64,000 bases of DNA, taken from Hemibagrus wyckioides. Taxonomy: Eukaryota > Chordata > Actinopteri > Siluriformes > Bagridae. The notes under the pieces are model-generated. The model made no database searches. It saw nothing but the letters and a program-made list of their open reading frames with translations, and was not told the DNA's origin. How positions within the stretch are numbered: the first letter of the stretch is position 1; every line of letters begins with the position of its first letter. The DNA lies in contig NC_080718.1 in the NCBI RefSeq assembly GCF_019097595.1, positions 13,052,657-13,116,656 of the forward strand. The letters run 5' to 3'. This document shows positions 21,690 through 33,400 of the stretch, one piece after another. Position numbers and translations under genes: made by a program.

Positions 21690-24520
21690 TGCTGAAATAC
21701 AATTTCACATGTTTTTCACATTTCACTTATTTTCACATTTTCCTAAACTTATCACATGTGAACAACACATGCATGTGATTTTTCCATAAAGAAATCTTTT
21801 ACATATGGTTTACTGAGGATAGAAAAAAGCAAAACATTTTTGTACTAAAACAAAATCTCCAATAATATCCAAACTATAGCATCAGGTGTGCCTTAATATA
21901 TCATGTATTATTAATGAAAGAATGAAAACTAAAAAGATCTTTACACCTCAAATTAAATTTAATCTCGACAGGCATTTCAGGGGACGAAATGTTAAGATAA
22001 ATGCATGTGCCTTTTGTTTTATGAATACTCTGCATAAAAGGTCCTAATTATGCAGGGATAATAAGGGGAGGAACTTAATGAAAAGATAAATCATATGTAG
22101 CAAGTGGGAAGAATGTTTAATATTTCATGAGAGGTACACTCAAACACAACACGGCCCCGTGGTCCTGGCACACACAAAGAGCAAGAGACGTTCTGCTGAA
22201 TAATCACATTCGACTTCTAATGAAGAGAATAAAGAAAAACAGAAGCAGTCTGCCTTTTCTTGTGAATAATTAGAAAAGAAGTTACTGCTCACCGTTTCAT
22301 TTTTTAATCACTGTCAGTCAACGTCGGCTCCATGTTCAGAAGTTGGTCCTGGAGGTAAATTTTACCCTATTAAGCAACCTAATATGACTTAGATGACAGA
22401 TGATTTGAACAAGTTTGTCAGTTTGACAATTAAATACAGTCAGCAATTTTCATTGAAATATATTTTACACACATTCTATATACGTGGTGTGGATTGAAGA
22501 TACAGAACATGGTGAAGAAAAGCTTTTTCGAACCTGGTATTCTTGTGTCACAAAAGCTATGAATTACTGAAGTTCAGTGATCAATGATAGTTCAGTTTGT
22601 GTAAGATAAATAGAAAAAATACACTAGAAAATAAAAAAATATATTAGAAAATTGTTTTTGAAGGAACATTTTTTATGTAGGTAAAAATGTTTTTCCTACT
22701 TAATTGATTCTGCCTGTCAAATGAAAAAATCTTAGATAAGTACATTTGTTAGAATAACAACACTTATATAACAGTAATTGATCTCATACTTTAACATTAT
22801 TTGAAATGAATATTTTTTTTTTACAGTTACCACTAGCAAAGATGCATGCACTATGTGCAAAATAATCTTTTTTACCAGAGGTGAACAAATTTTTTGGCCT
22901 TTTTTAGGGTGCACATGTTCCGCATTGAATTTCTTAAAGGCTTAACGTGTTAATGGCTCATATGACAGTATACTCAGAGCTTTTTTTATAACTATTTATA
23001 ACTAACCTACTAGAGGGAATATATTCATAGAAAAGTTCCAAAAAAACCAAAAACGGCTTGTTTTATTTCAACGTTTATATCTTTAAATCATATCAAACCC
23101 ATTCTGCTCTCTGAGATGCTCCAAGTTCATAAGCATCTAAAATTTGAAGGTGTTATCTTCAGCTACTAAAATTCTGTGTAAGGTTATCCAAAAGAGATAT
23201 AATCTCACACTGAAAACCAACAGTGTCCTGACTCATTTTTATAACAGTCTTACAACAATGAAATAATTCATTTGTTTATACTGAATGAAAAGGCGATTTC
23301 CAGTCCAGCAGCGGAATGAAAGGTTCTCATAGTGGTTTCAGAGAATTTTCTTTACATACTTTGTGATTCATTGCTAGTTTATTTGTAGCTACAACCTACT
23401 GTCATAGTTTATGGCTAATAGCACATTAAGATTTAACTGGAACTGTCCTTTAACAGACCACAAATGTATTTCTGAGTCCTTAGATAATCGAAACAGCATT
23501 ATCTATACGCAAAATATCATTTCTATAAGGAAGGCTTACAGAGGGCACCCCATCCTGGTAAATTAACTCTACTATTAACTGGGACACATATTTTATACCT
23601 CACTGTTTGTGAAATGTTAAAGTGAATTTGCGTCTGAACGCAGGAGGTCACGGCATGTCTGTGTGCACGAGACGCCACATGCATTCGATTCATAAATATC
23701 TCATCATTTCTCATTTGTGAGATAAGGCAGAGCTGGTGGTAATTACACAGTGCTGTCGGCTCTGGAAAGATTTTAGAAAAAAAAAGGATCCAAGTGCTGA
23801 TGTATTGCAGGAGGAGAAAGGAGAGAAAGTGACACCGGCAGCGAAAGACAGAAGAAATAAAATCTCTTATTTCTGTTATCTGCACCCGGGTGTCTTTCAC
23901 ATGGGAAATTAAGATGTGCAAATGAAATATTAATGCATTCTTTATTTTTGAGATTTACATTAATCTCTCATGTTCTCCTTCTCTCTCTCTCCTCATGTGC
24001 AGGATTTTGGAAGCTCTGCTTGTTGATCCAATCCGATCATGTTTGCTTCTGTAACTTTTTAAAGTGTAATGTGCAGTTTAAAGCACAAGGTTGAAGAATA
24101 GAAGACTGATACATACAGGGACATGACACCATGTCTCACACTACTCCATGTCTAAATTCGGCCAAGGTGACACAGAGTAAGAGAGATGAGGAGGGTTATG
24201 TGAAGTCACGAGGCTATCTGTCATGTCACAGGACTGGAGATTACATGCTTGTATGGACCTTTGATGGCTAAGCAGCACTAAAGGCTTGCTTAATTGCTTC
24301 AACTTATTCATTTCCCCATCTCATTTACATATGTTAATTCTAATATCATGTCTAATCAGATATTGTCCATTTTTATTTTTAAACCACGATTCAGTCATCC
24401 GTGTGTTGATAACTGATAATGTTGATAATTAATAATAATTGATAATTGGATAAAATCAAGAAATCAATTTGATCAGGTCATTTAACCTTGCTGTTTTAAA
24501 AGCCCTCATATTGGTAGAAT
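21690..24520. other. Non-coding DNA, candidate conserved blocks
   Basis: No gene is supported. Blocks at about 22320-22470 and 23560-23950 are of mixed composition and repeat-free, with octamer-like or TAAT motifs (for example ATGTGCAAATGAAATATTAA near 23912). The 132-codon minus-strand frame at 23523-23921 overlaps the second block and shows no known motif. A strong acceptor-like pyrimidine tract ends at 24001 but no convincing exon follows. Confidence 0.35.
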
Positions 24521-24529
24521 TTTTGCTTT

Positions 24530-24815
24530 TCACCTCCAGGGTTTGAGTGGAGGTTTGAATGCCTACTCCACATGGAGAGCACATTGAGTTTGCATGGGGT
24601 TTCCTCCGGGTACTCTGGTTTCTTCTCCCAGTTCAAAGACATGCATTGTAGGCTGATTGCCATCAACTGTCCTCGGTGGGTCTAATGGGTTGGCTGTCCA
24701 GAGTGTCCCCTGCCTTCTGCCCTGAGTCTGCTGGCATAGATTCTAGGCTCCTCATGACTCTTGGTGGTTGAAGGTGAAGGGGTACAGAGAATGGATGGAT
24801 GAATGAATAGCTAAG
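24530..24815 (+). mobile_element. SINE-like repeat, family F, copy 1
   Basis: It contains the ordered motifs GGTTTCCTCCGGGTACTCTG, GACATGCATTGTAGGCTGAT, GTCCAGAGTGTCCCCTGCC, GATTCTAGGCTCC and a 3' end GAGAATGGATGGATGAATGA. The same order is found at 31683-31945 and 36085-36370 and, inverted, at 33070-33400 and 46785-47100. It is a common fish SINE-like retroposon with an ATGG-type tail. Confidence 0.75.
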
Positions 24816-24829
24816 TCATGTTCCTGGAT

Positions 24830-25070
24830 TAGAACAGCAATGTGGTGCAGCAGATCATTGCTCCAGTTTGAGTCCCTGTGTATGATCTCCTGGGTTTCCT
24901 TAGAGTTCGCTGGTTTCCTCCCAGTATCCAAAAACATGATGATAGGCAGATTGGCTAGATTAAATTGCACCTAGTTGTGAATAAGTGCATAAATTTTATG
25001 CAAGGGTCCATGGAATGGACTGGCACACTGGGTGAATTGTACTGTCCAGTATTCCCAAAAACACCAAAAC
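24830..25070 (+). mobile_element. SINE-like repeat, family F, degraded copy 2
   Basis: It follows copy 1 directly. GTGGTGCAGCAGATCATTGC and GTTTGAGTCCCTG resemble the A and B boxes of a tRNA-derived SINE head, followed by a degraded GGTTTCCTTAGAGTTCGCTG and CAGTATCCAAAAACATGATG part. The 3' half is strongly diverged. Confidence 0.6.
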
Positions 25071-26424
25071 CCTGTCTAAGATAAGGTCGTTACTGAAGAT
25101 GAGTCAATACGGGAGTGGTCCTGGATAAATACTTCATTGTTGTTGTAGAAATAACATTTCTATTAACCAGTCACCATCATCACTTCAGAACACACCAGTC
25201 ATCTTCCAGAAGATCACACTACATTTCAGCTAGCAAACTGTAAATTTTGAAAATATATCCATATTGTTCATATTAAGCATGCTTAGAAGCTTAGTAGTTA
25301 ATATTATCTGAGCTCTTTAAACTACCCCCCTAAGAGCTCTTTCCGATGGGTAAAGCATTCTGGAGTTCTTAATTTTTGTTCATAAAAATGTTCCACAATC
25401 TTTAATTAATTATTCAGTATATTCAAATTGAACCTCTTTCATCGTTGATTTATGACTCATATTACTTCATATTAGCAGATACAGGAGCTAGCCTGCTGAG
25501 CTAGCAGCTTGGAGAACCAGGGGGCACACACTGAGGGTATTAGATGCTGCTGATTGGTTAATAGATAGAAATATGAGGAAATCATACTACATATAAGAAG
25601 TCCGACTCAGGCAGTGAGTTAGGATCCATGTGCAGGTAAAGTTTGTTTATTACAGATCAGAGCTAAAATCAGAATTATGAGGCAAGGGTAATAAGAACAG
25701 GCCAAAAACAGGAAATGACTCCTAGCAATTGTCCTGAGTTCATCATGGTACTACACCATGCGGTATTGTCCATCACAGCATGTGTATATTGTTGCGTTAT
25801 GTTTTAATCTGAATACTGAAACGATCTGTGACTCATTCTTTACAACAAAGAATTGTAACTGACTCCTTCAAGACCAATCCTGGCGAAACCCAATATTACT
25901 CCATCTTAGTGCCCTATTGTGTTACTGCCTCAATCTACAGTGATGCCTCAGTGCCCCAGGTCTGATTGAACACCAAATTGACCACACTTACTTCTTCCAT
26001 TTTCTCCTTTTTCTCCTTCTCTGCACCACCCTTTTTGTTCCCAATGTGACCCAGACCATAAGCAAACGGAATAGTAAAAGGTTGAATGGATTCTAATCAT
26101 TGCTGCTGTTTGAGATTAAGATACTGTTAAATAATTTAATTTTAATCAGGACTACATTAAAGAACCCTTGATTAATATATAAATGATTAGAATACTGGGT
26201 GAAATGCGATGCCCGTCTGATGACTAAAGGGCAAATTTTCACTCATGATAAATAAGAAATTTATGAGCACATTTCCAAAGATAATAAAAAAAAATCCACA
26301 GAGACCTTGATGCCTACACTCTGTCTAAGAGATACGCCTGAGATCCAGCTGCATTATTTCTTCCTTCAGGTAAAGCTAAACTGGAAGAGCAGGGGAAAAT
26401 TGATCCAAAAGCTAGCCCCAGGAA

Positions 26425-26426
<2 letters not shown>

Positions 26427-26467
<41 letters not shown>
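26427..26467. repeat. (TC)n microsatellite
   Basis: About 20 TC units with one G interruption. Confidence 0.95.
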
Positions 26468-26635
26468 TATTATGGAGTCTGAGCTACTGGGCTCCATAAT
26501 CCTTGAAGGTTTAGCAGAGAAGTCATGTGATTGGTTAGACATTACATCAGGATGATGTAATACACTGAGGACTGGCTAGTGTGGCAGCACAGTAAGGAGA
26601 GGCAAGGAGAAAGAAGGAGAGAGGTCTTTACTGAA

Positions 26636-26638
<3 letters not shown>

Positions 26639-26668
<30 letters not shown>
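26639..26668. repeat. (AG)n microsatellite
   Basis: About 15 AG units, complementary to the TC tract 170 bp upstream. Confidence 0.95.
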
Positions 26669-26670
<2 letters not shown>

Positions 26671-27130
26671 AAATCAGTCAGGCTTTAATCCCAATCCACA
26701 AAGCAGTGCTTTGGCGGAGTAGAGAAAAGGGCTGAGCTATTTTCCACGAGCCCACAATGAGCCATGAAGATAAAAACTGTAACTGTCGCCTGCCCCCCAA
26801 ACACTGTTGTGTTCACTGATGCTGTTTCTTGTGAGCTGTAGCTGAATATGTCAGAGTGAGAAAAAAAAGAATGTAATGAACACAGTTAGCTCAGCAACAT
26901 GGGGTTTGAAATCAGTCTACTTTCAAATTACAGCGCATCAGTGGTACAATGGTCTATATCTTTCTGCTATAAAGAGACTTCTGTTCAGTGTCTTGATCTT
27001 CAGTTTTGCCTAGAGTCATTTTATATGCGAGGCTAAGGCTGAGATGTTTTAATGAAACCTTTTTGATGGATCTTGCAAGTTGTGCATTCAATTATGCAAA
27101 CTAAAACAATTTGATGGTTTGCACAATGAC

Positions 27131-27162
27131 ACTACTACTACTACTACTACTACCGCTACTGC

Positions 27163-27216
<54 letters not shown>

Positions 27217-27237
27217 TAATAATAATAATAATAATAA
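27131..27237. repeat. Compound (ACT)n-(AAT)n microsatellite
   Basis: About seven ACT units (27131-27153), a short bridge, then about 25 AAT units with one TGAT interruption. Confidence 0.95.
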
Positions 27238-29024
27238 AAGAATTAGGACAACCTGGGGGAAAATGTTGAGTTGATGCTTAATATTTTAAAATTCAGTATA
27301 AAGCACTTGATATAATGCAAAAATGCAGTTGGCCAGAGGACATCATTGCTATTAAACATTAATTCAAATGACTAAATTTCAAAACAAGCTCCTTATGATA
27401 TCATCAAAGAAGACACATCGCCATAGGTGTTCTAATTATTTTAGCATGCATACTATAAATGAAAGGCCCAATAATAGTACTTATTTGCAGCAAATGATAA
27501 ACAGGAACTGGCTACAGAGTTGTGCCTGAAGAAATGAATGAGAAAAAAAAGATCATGTTAATGCTTAAATGCATTTGACAAGAAAAATAATGCACACATA
27601 CCATAAATGAGGATAAAAAAAGACAACATAGGAAATAAAGCTAACTGAAATAAAGAATCTGTTTAGGCCAGAGGATTTATTTGTCTTAAAGCAATTATTC
27701 ATGATGTACAAACTGCAAATAAATGAAAGGGGCATAAAATAGCCAGAGGGAAGCTAGGCAAAACAACAAGATGTTCATCATAATACTACACTGGATACTG
27801 CAATATTTTATCATTTGATAGTTTGAATAATGCCCCATGAGTGATTTATCTGGTAGCAGAAACTAATTTGTTCTGTTCATCTTTTGAAGCCAATCACCAA
27901 ACAAATGTTCACATCATTGTCATTTATCAGGAAAAAGGGTGCGGGGAGTTTGTGTGTGTGGGGTGTATGTGTGTATGTGTAGCTGAGCATGAAAGCTATT
28001 TGCAATCTTGTGCGGTGTGGTGCAAAACTCCATCCTCAGGCTGTTGTACAATGGTGTTCTCATGTGGCCAGGGCTTGGAGTGGCAGCTCAAATCTGAAAT
28101 CTGGCAGCCAAAAAAAAAGGAGAGTGAAATGACAACTTGATAAAAGCAGAATGACTTTTCGACTGCGCTTTGCCGTGAGCAAGGTAAAAGGAATGGAGTA
28201 TTCCGAGTGCTGAATTTATGAATATCAGAGAGAATGAGAGAGTGGGTAAGGCGGGGGATATGTCTGTTCATGAAATGTTGTGTGTGTGCTGATGCCTGTG
28301 TTTGTCTGGGTCAGGGTTACATGTACACTGCAGTCCACACTTGTCAGCACTCAACCGCTCTCCATCTACGCGTGTATGCGTGTGTGCATGCTGTATATGT
28401 GTGTGTATGTGGGCATGAAGGAGAGGAGAGGCCAGTCAGTTCAGACATGCTGTATGCTTTAGTGGAGACTGACATGATTCTCCTCTCGTCCTGCAGCTGT
28501 TTCTGTTCATCCACAAACATGACATTAGAAGAGCATGAATTAAAATGAACATCACTAATTCCAATTGCGCTCCTGCTCAGTCTCTGCACGGTTGATGCCG
28601 CTTTTCCGAATATTCCTGCTCATCCATCAGATGACAGCCTCATTTCTTTGGCTCTCAGGTAAAGTGCCACGAGGCTCGAACATATTTACCCATTTATAAT
28701 AATAAGCATATCGAACAACGGATTAAATTGTAAGGTGGCGTGGGGGATGTGCTTACGAATATGCTCTACACCATTACTTATCTAATAAGCCTTAGAAAGC
28801 AACAAACATTAGCAGTGGTGCAAGAGTTAGCATTCACCTCTCGGGCTCTCTGAGGGGCGAATGAGCTCATCTGGCATGTACAAGTATGCAAATATGAGCG
28901 GTTACTGTCTGGCTGCTGCTTAATTCTCCATTATTCTCTAGATAGAAGTCCAATCAAGTTGACTTTGAAATAGATTGTGGGTGATTAGGCAGGATTGCCG
29001 GGTGGGCTGTCTGATGTTCAAGGC

Positions 29025-29055
<31 letters not shown>

Positions 29056-31084
29056 ACTTGTAACTGCAGCAGCTGCCTAAAGAATCTGCCAGCACTGATC
29101 CATTTAATTAATTCTCAGACAAGCATTACTGATTTGCTAAATCAGTGAGAATGCCACACAAGGGGTGAGATGTTTGGACACACAACACACACACACCACA
29201 GTCACTCTTGTGTGTCTGTACATCTGACCTTAACTTGCAGTACCAGAGCTGACCATGTGAGGAGAATATACACACGACATGCATGCATACTGTATATACG
29301 CAAGTCCATACATACACATATACCACTGTACAAATATTAGGCAAACACAATGCATTAATTCAGCAGCATGTGTGCATAATTTCTAAGATTTTCAGCCACA
29401 TCCAGACACGTACATACACATACATCAACATAACTAGTGATGGAAAAAAACAATTCATAGATCAACAATATGTGCTCAAGAGACACTGAGACACTCTGTT
29501 TAATCAATTTCTTATTTTCTTTTTTTAATTCAGTGATTAAAACTGATTCATAGTACTGTCAAGGTGAATTTTATTGATTATAAGAACGAGAACAATTTAA
29601 CACTAGACCTTTGACATTTTATGTGATCATTTATTATTTTGTTCTCTTTTCTTATAATGGCTAGGATGATATATCAAACAAATCACCACAGGTTTGGAAA
29701 GACCGGATACTGATAGTACATCAACCTGACCCACATTTCCTTTTCATATTCACAGTAGTGCATGGCTAGATGTTCTAATTATCTTTGCTGAGATGTCCAG
29801 GCGTTTGCAGTTCTCACACTGCATTATGTGTTGACACGGTATGAACCAAGCCAGTCTCTGGGGCTTTTATACAGCACCGGCTCCCAACCTAATGACAGTG
29901 GCGGAGTGATGACAGAAGTGCATGCAGGAGCACTCCTAAAATAACACTGGCCTTATCAGCAACATCGTCATCAGTATAGGCCACTCTATAGGAGTAGTGT
30001 GTAAGTGCGCCGGCTGTCGCAGGTGCATTGTGGATGCTCTCTCTTTCACTAGCGTGGTCATACCAGGAGCAGCAAAGTTTCTCTGGCCTGAATGACTATT
30101 TCTTTCCTCTCATTGTACCTCTTTGGCTCAAGGCTTTTGGTTTCCTAAAGCTTAAGCCAGAGTGGTGTGAAGGATTATTTCAGTCATTTGAAATAATTTG
30201 TCTTAGGAGCTGTCAGGTCACCTAGGATCTGTTGCCAGGGAGGGAAATATTGAGTGCAATCAAGAGGATGATGAGACTAATTTAAATTCAGATGTGAAAG
30301 GAAATACAGCACGCATTCTGTGCTGCTCAACTCAAATAGGAAAAGTTAAAGACTGGGCTCTCCTCAAGATTCCAGTGCAAATTGGACGCAAAACCATCCA
30401 AGATGCACTTAATCACTATTGCAGGCAAACAGTTCTGTATCATCAAGGCCGAAAAGAAAAAGAGCATCTGGATATTAAGTGGCTGTAGTACAGGAGAAAC
30501 TGGAATGGAAAGGCTTACACAGCAATAAAATGATATGGAAATTAATTATGAATGAGTGTGTCATTTAGGACTCAGGTATTGAGAACACCAGTCGTCCCAG
30601 GTGGCACAAAAGATGCACATGCCTCAGAGTGAGAGCCTGGTGTAGAAACACATTTGTAGGCAGGTGAAGCACTTTCTTGCCCAGACATACACAGAAATAC
30701 ACAGACTGCTTATTCTGCATTTTGCAAATATAAATAGGTCTACAATTAGAGGTTGTAGAAAATCTAAAAGATAACATTTAAAAATCTGGTATTTGTGTAT
30801 ATTACATAAGGCTGTGGATCTACACTGCACAGCTCAGGGGTCATCATCCAGCGAATCCCACTTTCCAGTTGACAAAAAGGGGTACTTTAAAAGACCGCAG
30901 CAGGTACAATAAACATGTGAAAAAATAGTTAGTGGCTAGTTTTCAACACATGACCCAGCTTGGATTCTATAGCAGATGCTTTGTTGTGGTTTATCCTACA
31001 GGGCCTAAGATGGTAATTGCATAAAGTTGAGACTGGTCAAAGACTTATTTACATTTTTTATTATTTGCCTTCTTTGGTATGATT
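27238..31084. other. Non-coding DNA, candidate conserved blocks 27350-27780 and 28600-29000
   Basis: No gene is supported. TG-rich simple sequence is found at 27947-27980 and 28275-28420. The blocks at 27350-27780 and 28600-29000 are repeat-free, of mixed composition and contain TAAT and CATAAA words, the look of conserved non-coding DNA; this is an impression only. The frames of 74-104 codons at 28234-29350 arise in TG-rich sequence and are not credible genes. Confidence 0.35.
29024..29054. repeat. (CT)n microsatellite
   Basis: About 15 CT units with one G interruption at its end. Confidence 0.95.
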
Positions 31085-31490
31085 AACAAACTATATTTAT
31101 ATTTACATTTCTGGGATTTGGCAGAAGTCCTTATCCAGAGCAACATACAAAAGTCTCTAAAAATTAAAAGGTCACAGATACCATCAGCCTAAATTTATAT
31201 ATAAATAATACAAACAGGGAAAATAAGAACTAGCTTAAGTGTTTCAGGAAGAGGTAGGTCTTCACCTGTCAGCCACAAGTGACTCAGCTGAACAGAAAAG
31301 AGTCTTGATGTATATCTACCTCTTACCCTGAGAGATGGTGGGACAAGACGAGCAGTGCTAGATCAGAAGGAGCAAGGTGCAGTGCGAGGACTAATAAGAG
31401 CTTTGAGGTAAGATGGTGCTGGTCCATTCTTGGCTTTGTAGGCAAGCATCAGTGTTTGAAACTAACCACAATGACAAAAACAGAGTTTAA
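31085..31490 (+). repeat. Long copy of the CATTTGGCAGA-type interspersed repeat
   Basis: It begins TTTACATTTCTGGGATTTGG with CTTATCCAGAGCAAC. After an AT-rich gap it continues with GGAAGAGGTAGGTCTTCACC, CCTGAGAGATGGTGGGACAA, GAGCAGTGCTAGATC, TTTGAGGTAAGATGGTGCTG and GGCAAGCATCAGTGTTTGAA. I recognise this order from many fish genomes. It differs downstream from the copies at 5283 and 38705, which end with a different module, so the shared head is combined with different tails. Confidence 0.7.
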
Positions 31491-31682
31491 AGATTATTAG
31501 ACAGGGAAGCACCACTATGAAAAGAAACTTCTTATTGTTTTTTAAAAGATTTTTACCCTGTTCAATATTAGAGTTTTTCAGAACTAACTAGTAAGGAATA
31601 TTATGTACCTGGACAATATTTATTTGAAACTTGAACTTAGACAAGCTAAAATAAAATTTGTTTACTTTTATAGAACACTGTA

Positions 31683-31945
31683 TATGTTTATAGTGGGTGG
31701 GTTAGTGGTTACAGAGTTCACAGCTTCTGGGGTTTCTTCTGGATACTCTGATTTCCCCCATTCCACATACGTGCATTGTAGGCTAATCAGCATCCATAAA
31801 TTGTCTATAGTGTGTGAGTGTGTGCATGATTGTACCATGTGAGGCATCCAGGGTGTCCCCTGCTTTGTGCTCAGAGTCCCCTGGGATAGACTCCAGGTTC
31901 CCTGTGACCCTGTGTAGGATAAGCACTACAGAAAATGGGTGGATG
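31683..31945 (+). mobile_element. SINE-like repeat, family F, copy 3
   Basis: It contains GTGGGTTAGTGGTTACAGAG (A-box-like), GGGGTTTCTTCTGGATACTC, GTGCATTGTAGGCTAATCAG, CATCCAGGGTGTCCCCTGC, GGGATAGACTCCAGGTTCCC and the end GAAAATGGGTGGATG. This is the best-preserved 3' half of the family in the window. Confidence 0.8.
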
Positions 31946-32814
31946 TTGCATAATTGAAACTGTAAGCTCTGCAATGAATGACCTCATCTCATAGCTACTG
32001 GCTGGTTGCCGCAGGCAGGTGGCAGCTGTGCGATGCTGATGCGGTGCATCTCAGTGCCAGATTAAACACCACTCCAGCCAGGTTTAAGTAGATGGCTCCT
32101 CATTCAGCACATGTAAATAAGGGTCGAAATGCAAGGCCTGATGACATATGCTTAGCGGCTCTTCATTTGCTTGCTCGGCAAAATTATGGGTCAGGAGAGT
32201 TCTTGTGTGTGTGGGCCAGTGTGTGAGGCAGTGAGCCAGGGAGAGGAGCTTCTTATTTGGATATGAATGCAGCACTATATGGGCTGACAGGCTATATGGG
32301 GGAGGAGAGGAACTTGGGGGAAAGGAGAAGCAAGGCGTCTGATAGGGACATCAGTTTCCTTAGACATTAACTCTCCCCCTGTACCTGAGAAAGAGAAATA
32401 ATCATGCACCATGAAATGAAAGTGCGGCGAGGATCTGGAGGAGTGGACGCTGTCCAAGGAAATGAAAGCCATTTTTTTTAAAGCCTCGGATGGCTCTGAT
32501 GTGCGTATGTGAAAAACGTGTTAGAGTGTGAAAAGTGGGGGAGGAAACGTGTCACTTACTCGTGTTATTTCAAAGGAGCCCCGCTTCCCTTTCCTGAACT
32601 GCGCTGCTGAGGACACGGTTGATGACATTGTCCCACTGGCTGGATTTTCGTCACTGAGATTGCAGAAGGACTTCCTAGGAGCTCCAGGTTAAAGTACATT
32701 CTGTCTCATTCCTGCAGAAAAATTCTCACTCACTCTCTGTGGCACTAGAGACAGGGGGTACTTTAGCAAAATCTGAAGCTCAAAGTCATACTGCTCCTAT
32801 AAGGTGCAGTTTTA
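31946..32814. other. Non-coding DNA, nothing recognised
   Basis: No gene is supported. Composition is more even than in the flanks, and it may include conserved regulatory DNA, but no specific element was identified. Confidence 0.4.
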
Positions 32815-32905
32815 TTCACTTATTCATCTTCACTAACCACTGTATCAGAGTGCGAGGCAGGAATACACTCTGGCCAGTCCATTACAGATTAGGTGCAGTT
32901 TGTAA
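32815..32905 (-). mobile_element. Fragment of a family F-like SINE 3' end, inverted
   Basis: ATTCACTTATTCATCTTCAC, then CGAGGCAGGAATACACTCTG and GGCCAGTCCATTACAG correspond to the reverse complement of the SINE-like 3' region. Confidence 0.55.
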
Positions 32906-33069
32906 TGTTTAAAAGAGCTTCTCAACTAGAAATCATATGTTTCTTATCATAATATTCTTTTCTCTAAAAGGCATTATGTTTAATAGTGACTATCAAATTT
33001 TCCATTTACTAATTGTACTCACCACTTGTTCATTACCTCCTGGGATTCTTCTGTATAAATGTCATCCAA

Positions 33070-33400
33070 CCACCCATCCATTCATCCATCCATTCATCCA
33101 TCCATCCATCCATCCATTTATTTTCTGTACTACACAGGGTCACAGGGGAGCCTGGAATCTAATCCCAGGGGATTCAGTTCACAAGGCATGAGACACCCTG
33201 GACGGGGTGCCAGTCCATCGCAGAGCACAATCAAACACATTCACACAATACAGACAATTTAGATATGAGAATAAACAATGAATTTTTTTAGAATAGGAGA
33301 TGAAACCAGAGTACACAGAGGAAAACCCAAAACTCAGGGAGAAACTCCATGCACACAGGGTGGAGGCTAGACTCAAACCCACAACCCCAAAGGTAGAGGA
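33070..33400 (-). mobile_element. SINE-like repeat, family F, inverted copy with expanded tail
   Basis: The plus strand shows an expanded (ATCC)n tract at 33073-33118, then TTTTCTGTACTACACAGGGT, GGTGCCAGTCCATCGCAGAG and finally CTCAAACCCACAACCCC, the B-box side. The copy is therefore on the minus strand, with its 3' tail expanded into a microsatellite. The 139-codon plus-strand frame starting here is a chance frame through the repeat. Confidence 0.8.

Larger units (their letters stand above)
25071..27128. other. Non-coding DNA with GA/CT microsatellites
   Basis: No gene is supported. It holds the CT tract at 26427-26467 and the GA tract at 26639-26668, about 170 bp apart and complementary, so the single strand could fold or the duplex form a triplex. 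Nothing else specific was recognised. Confidence 0.5.

Noticed and set aside
24002..24060. Strong acceptor-like tract ending at 24001
   Set aside because: All three frames reach a stop within a short distance and no donor or familiar peptide follows.
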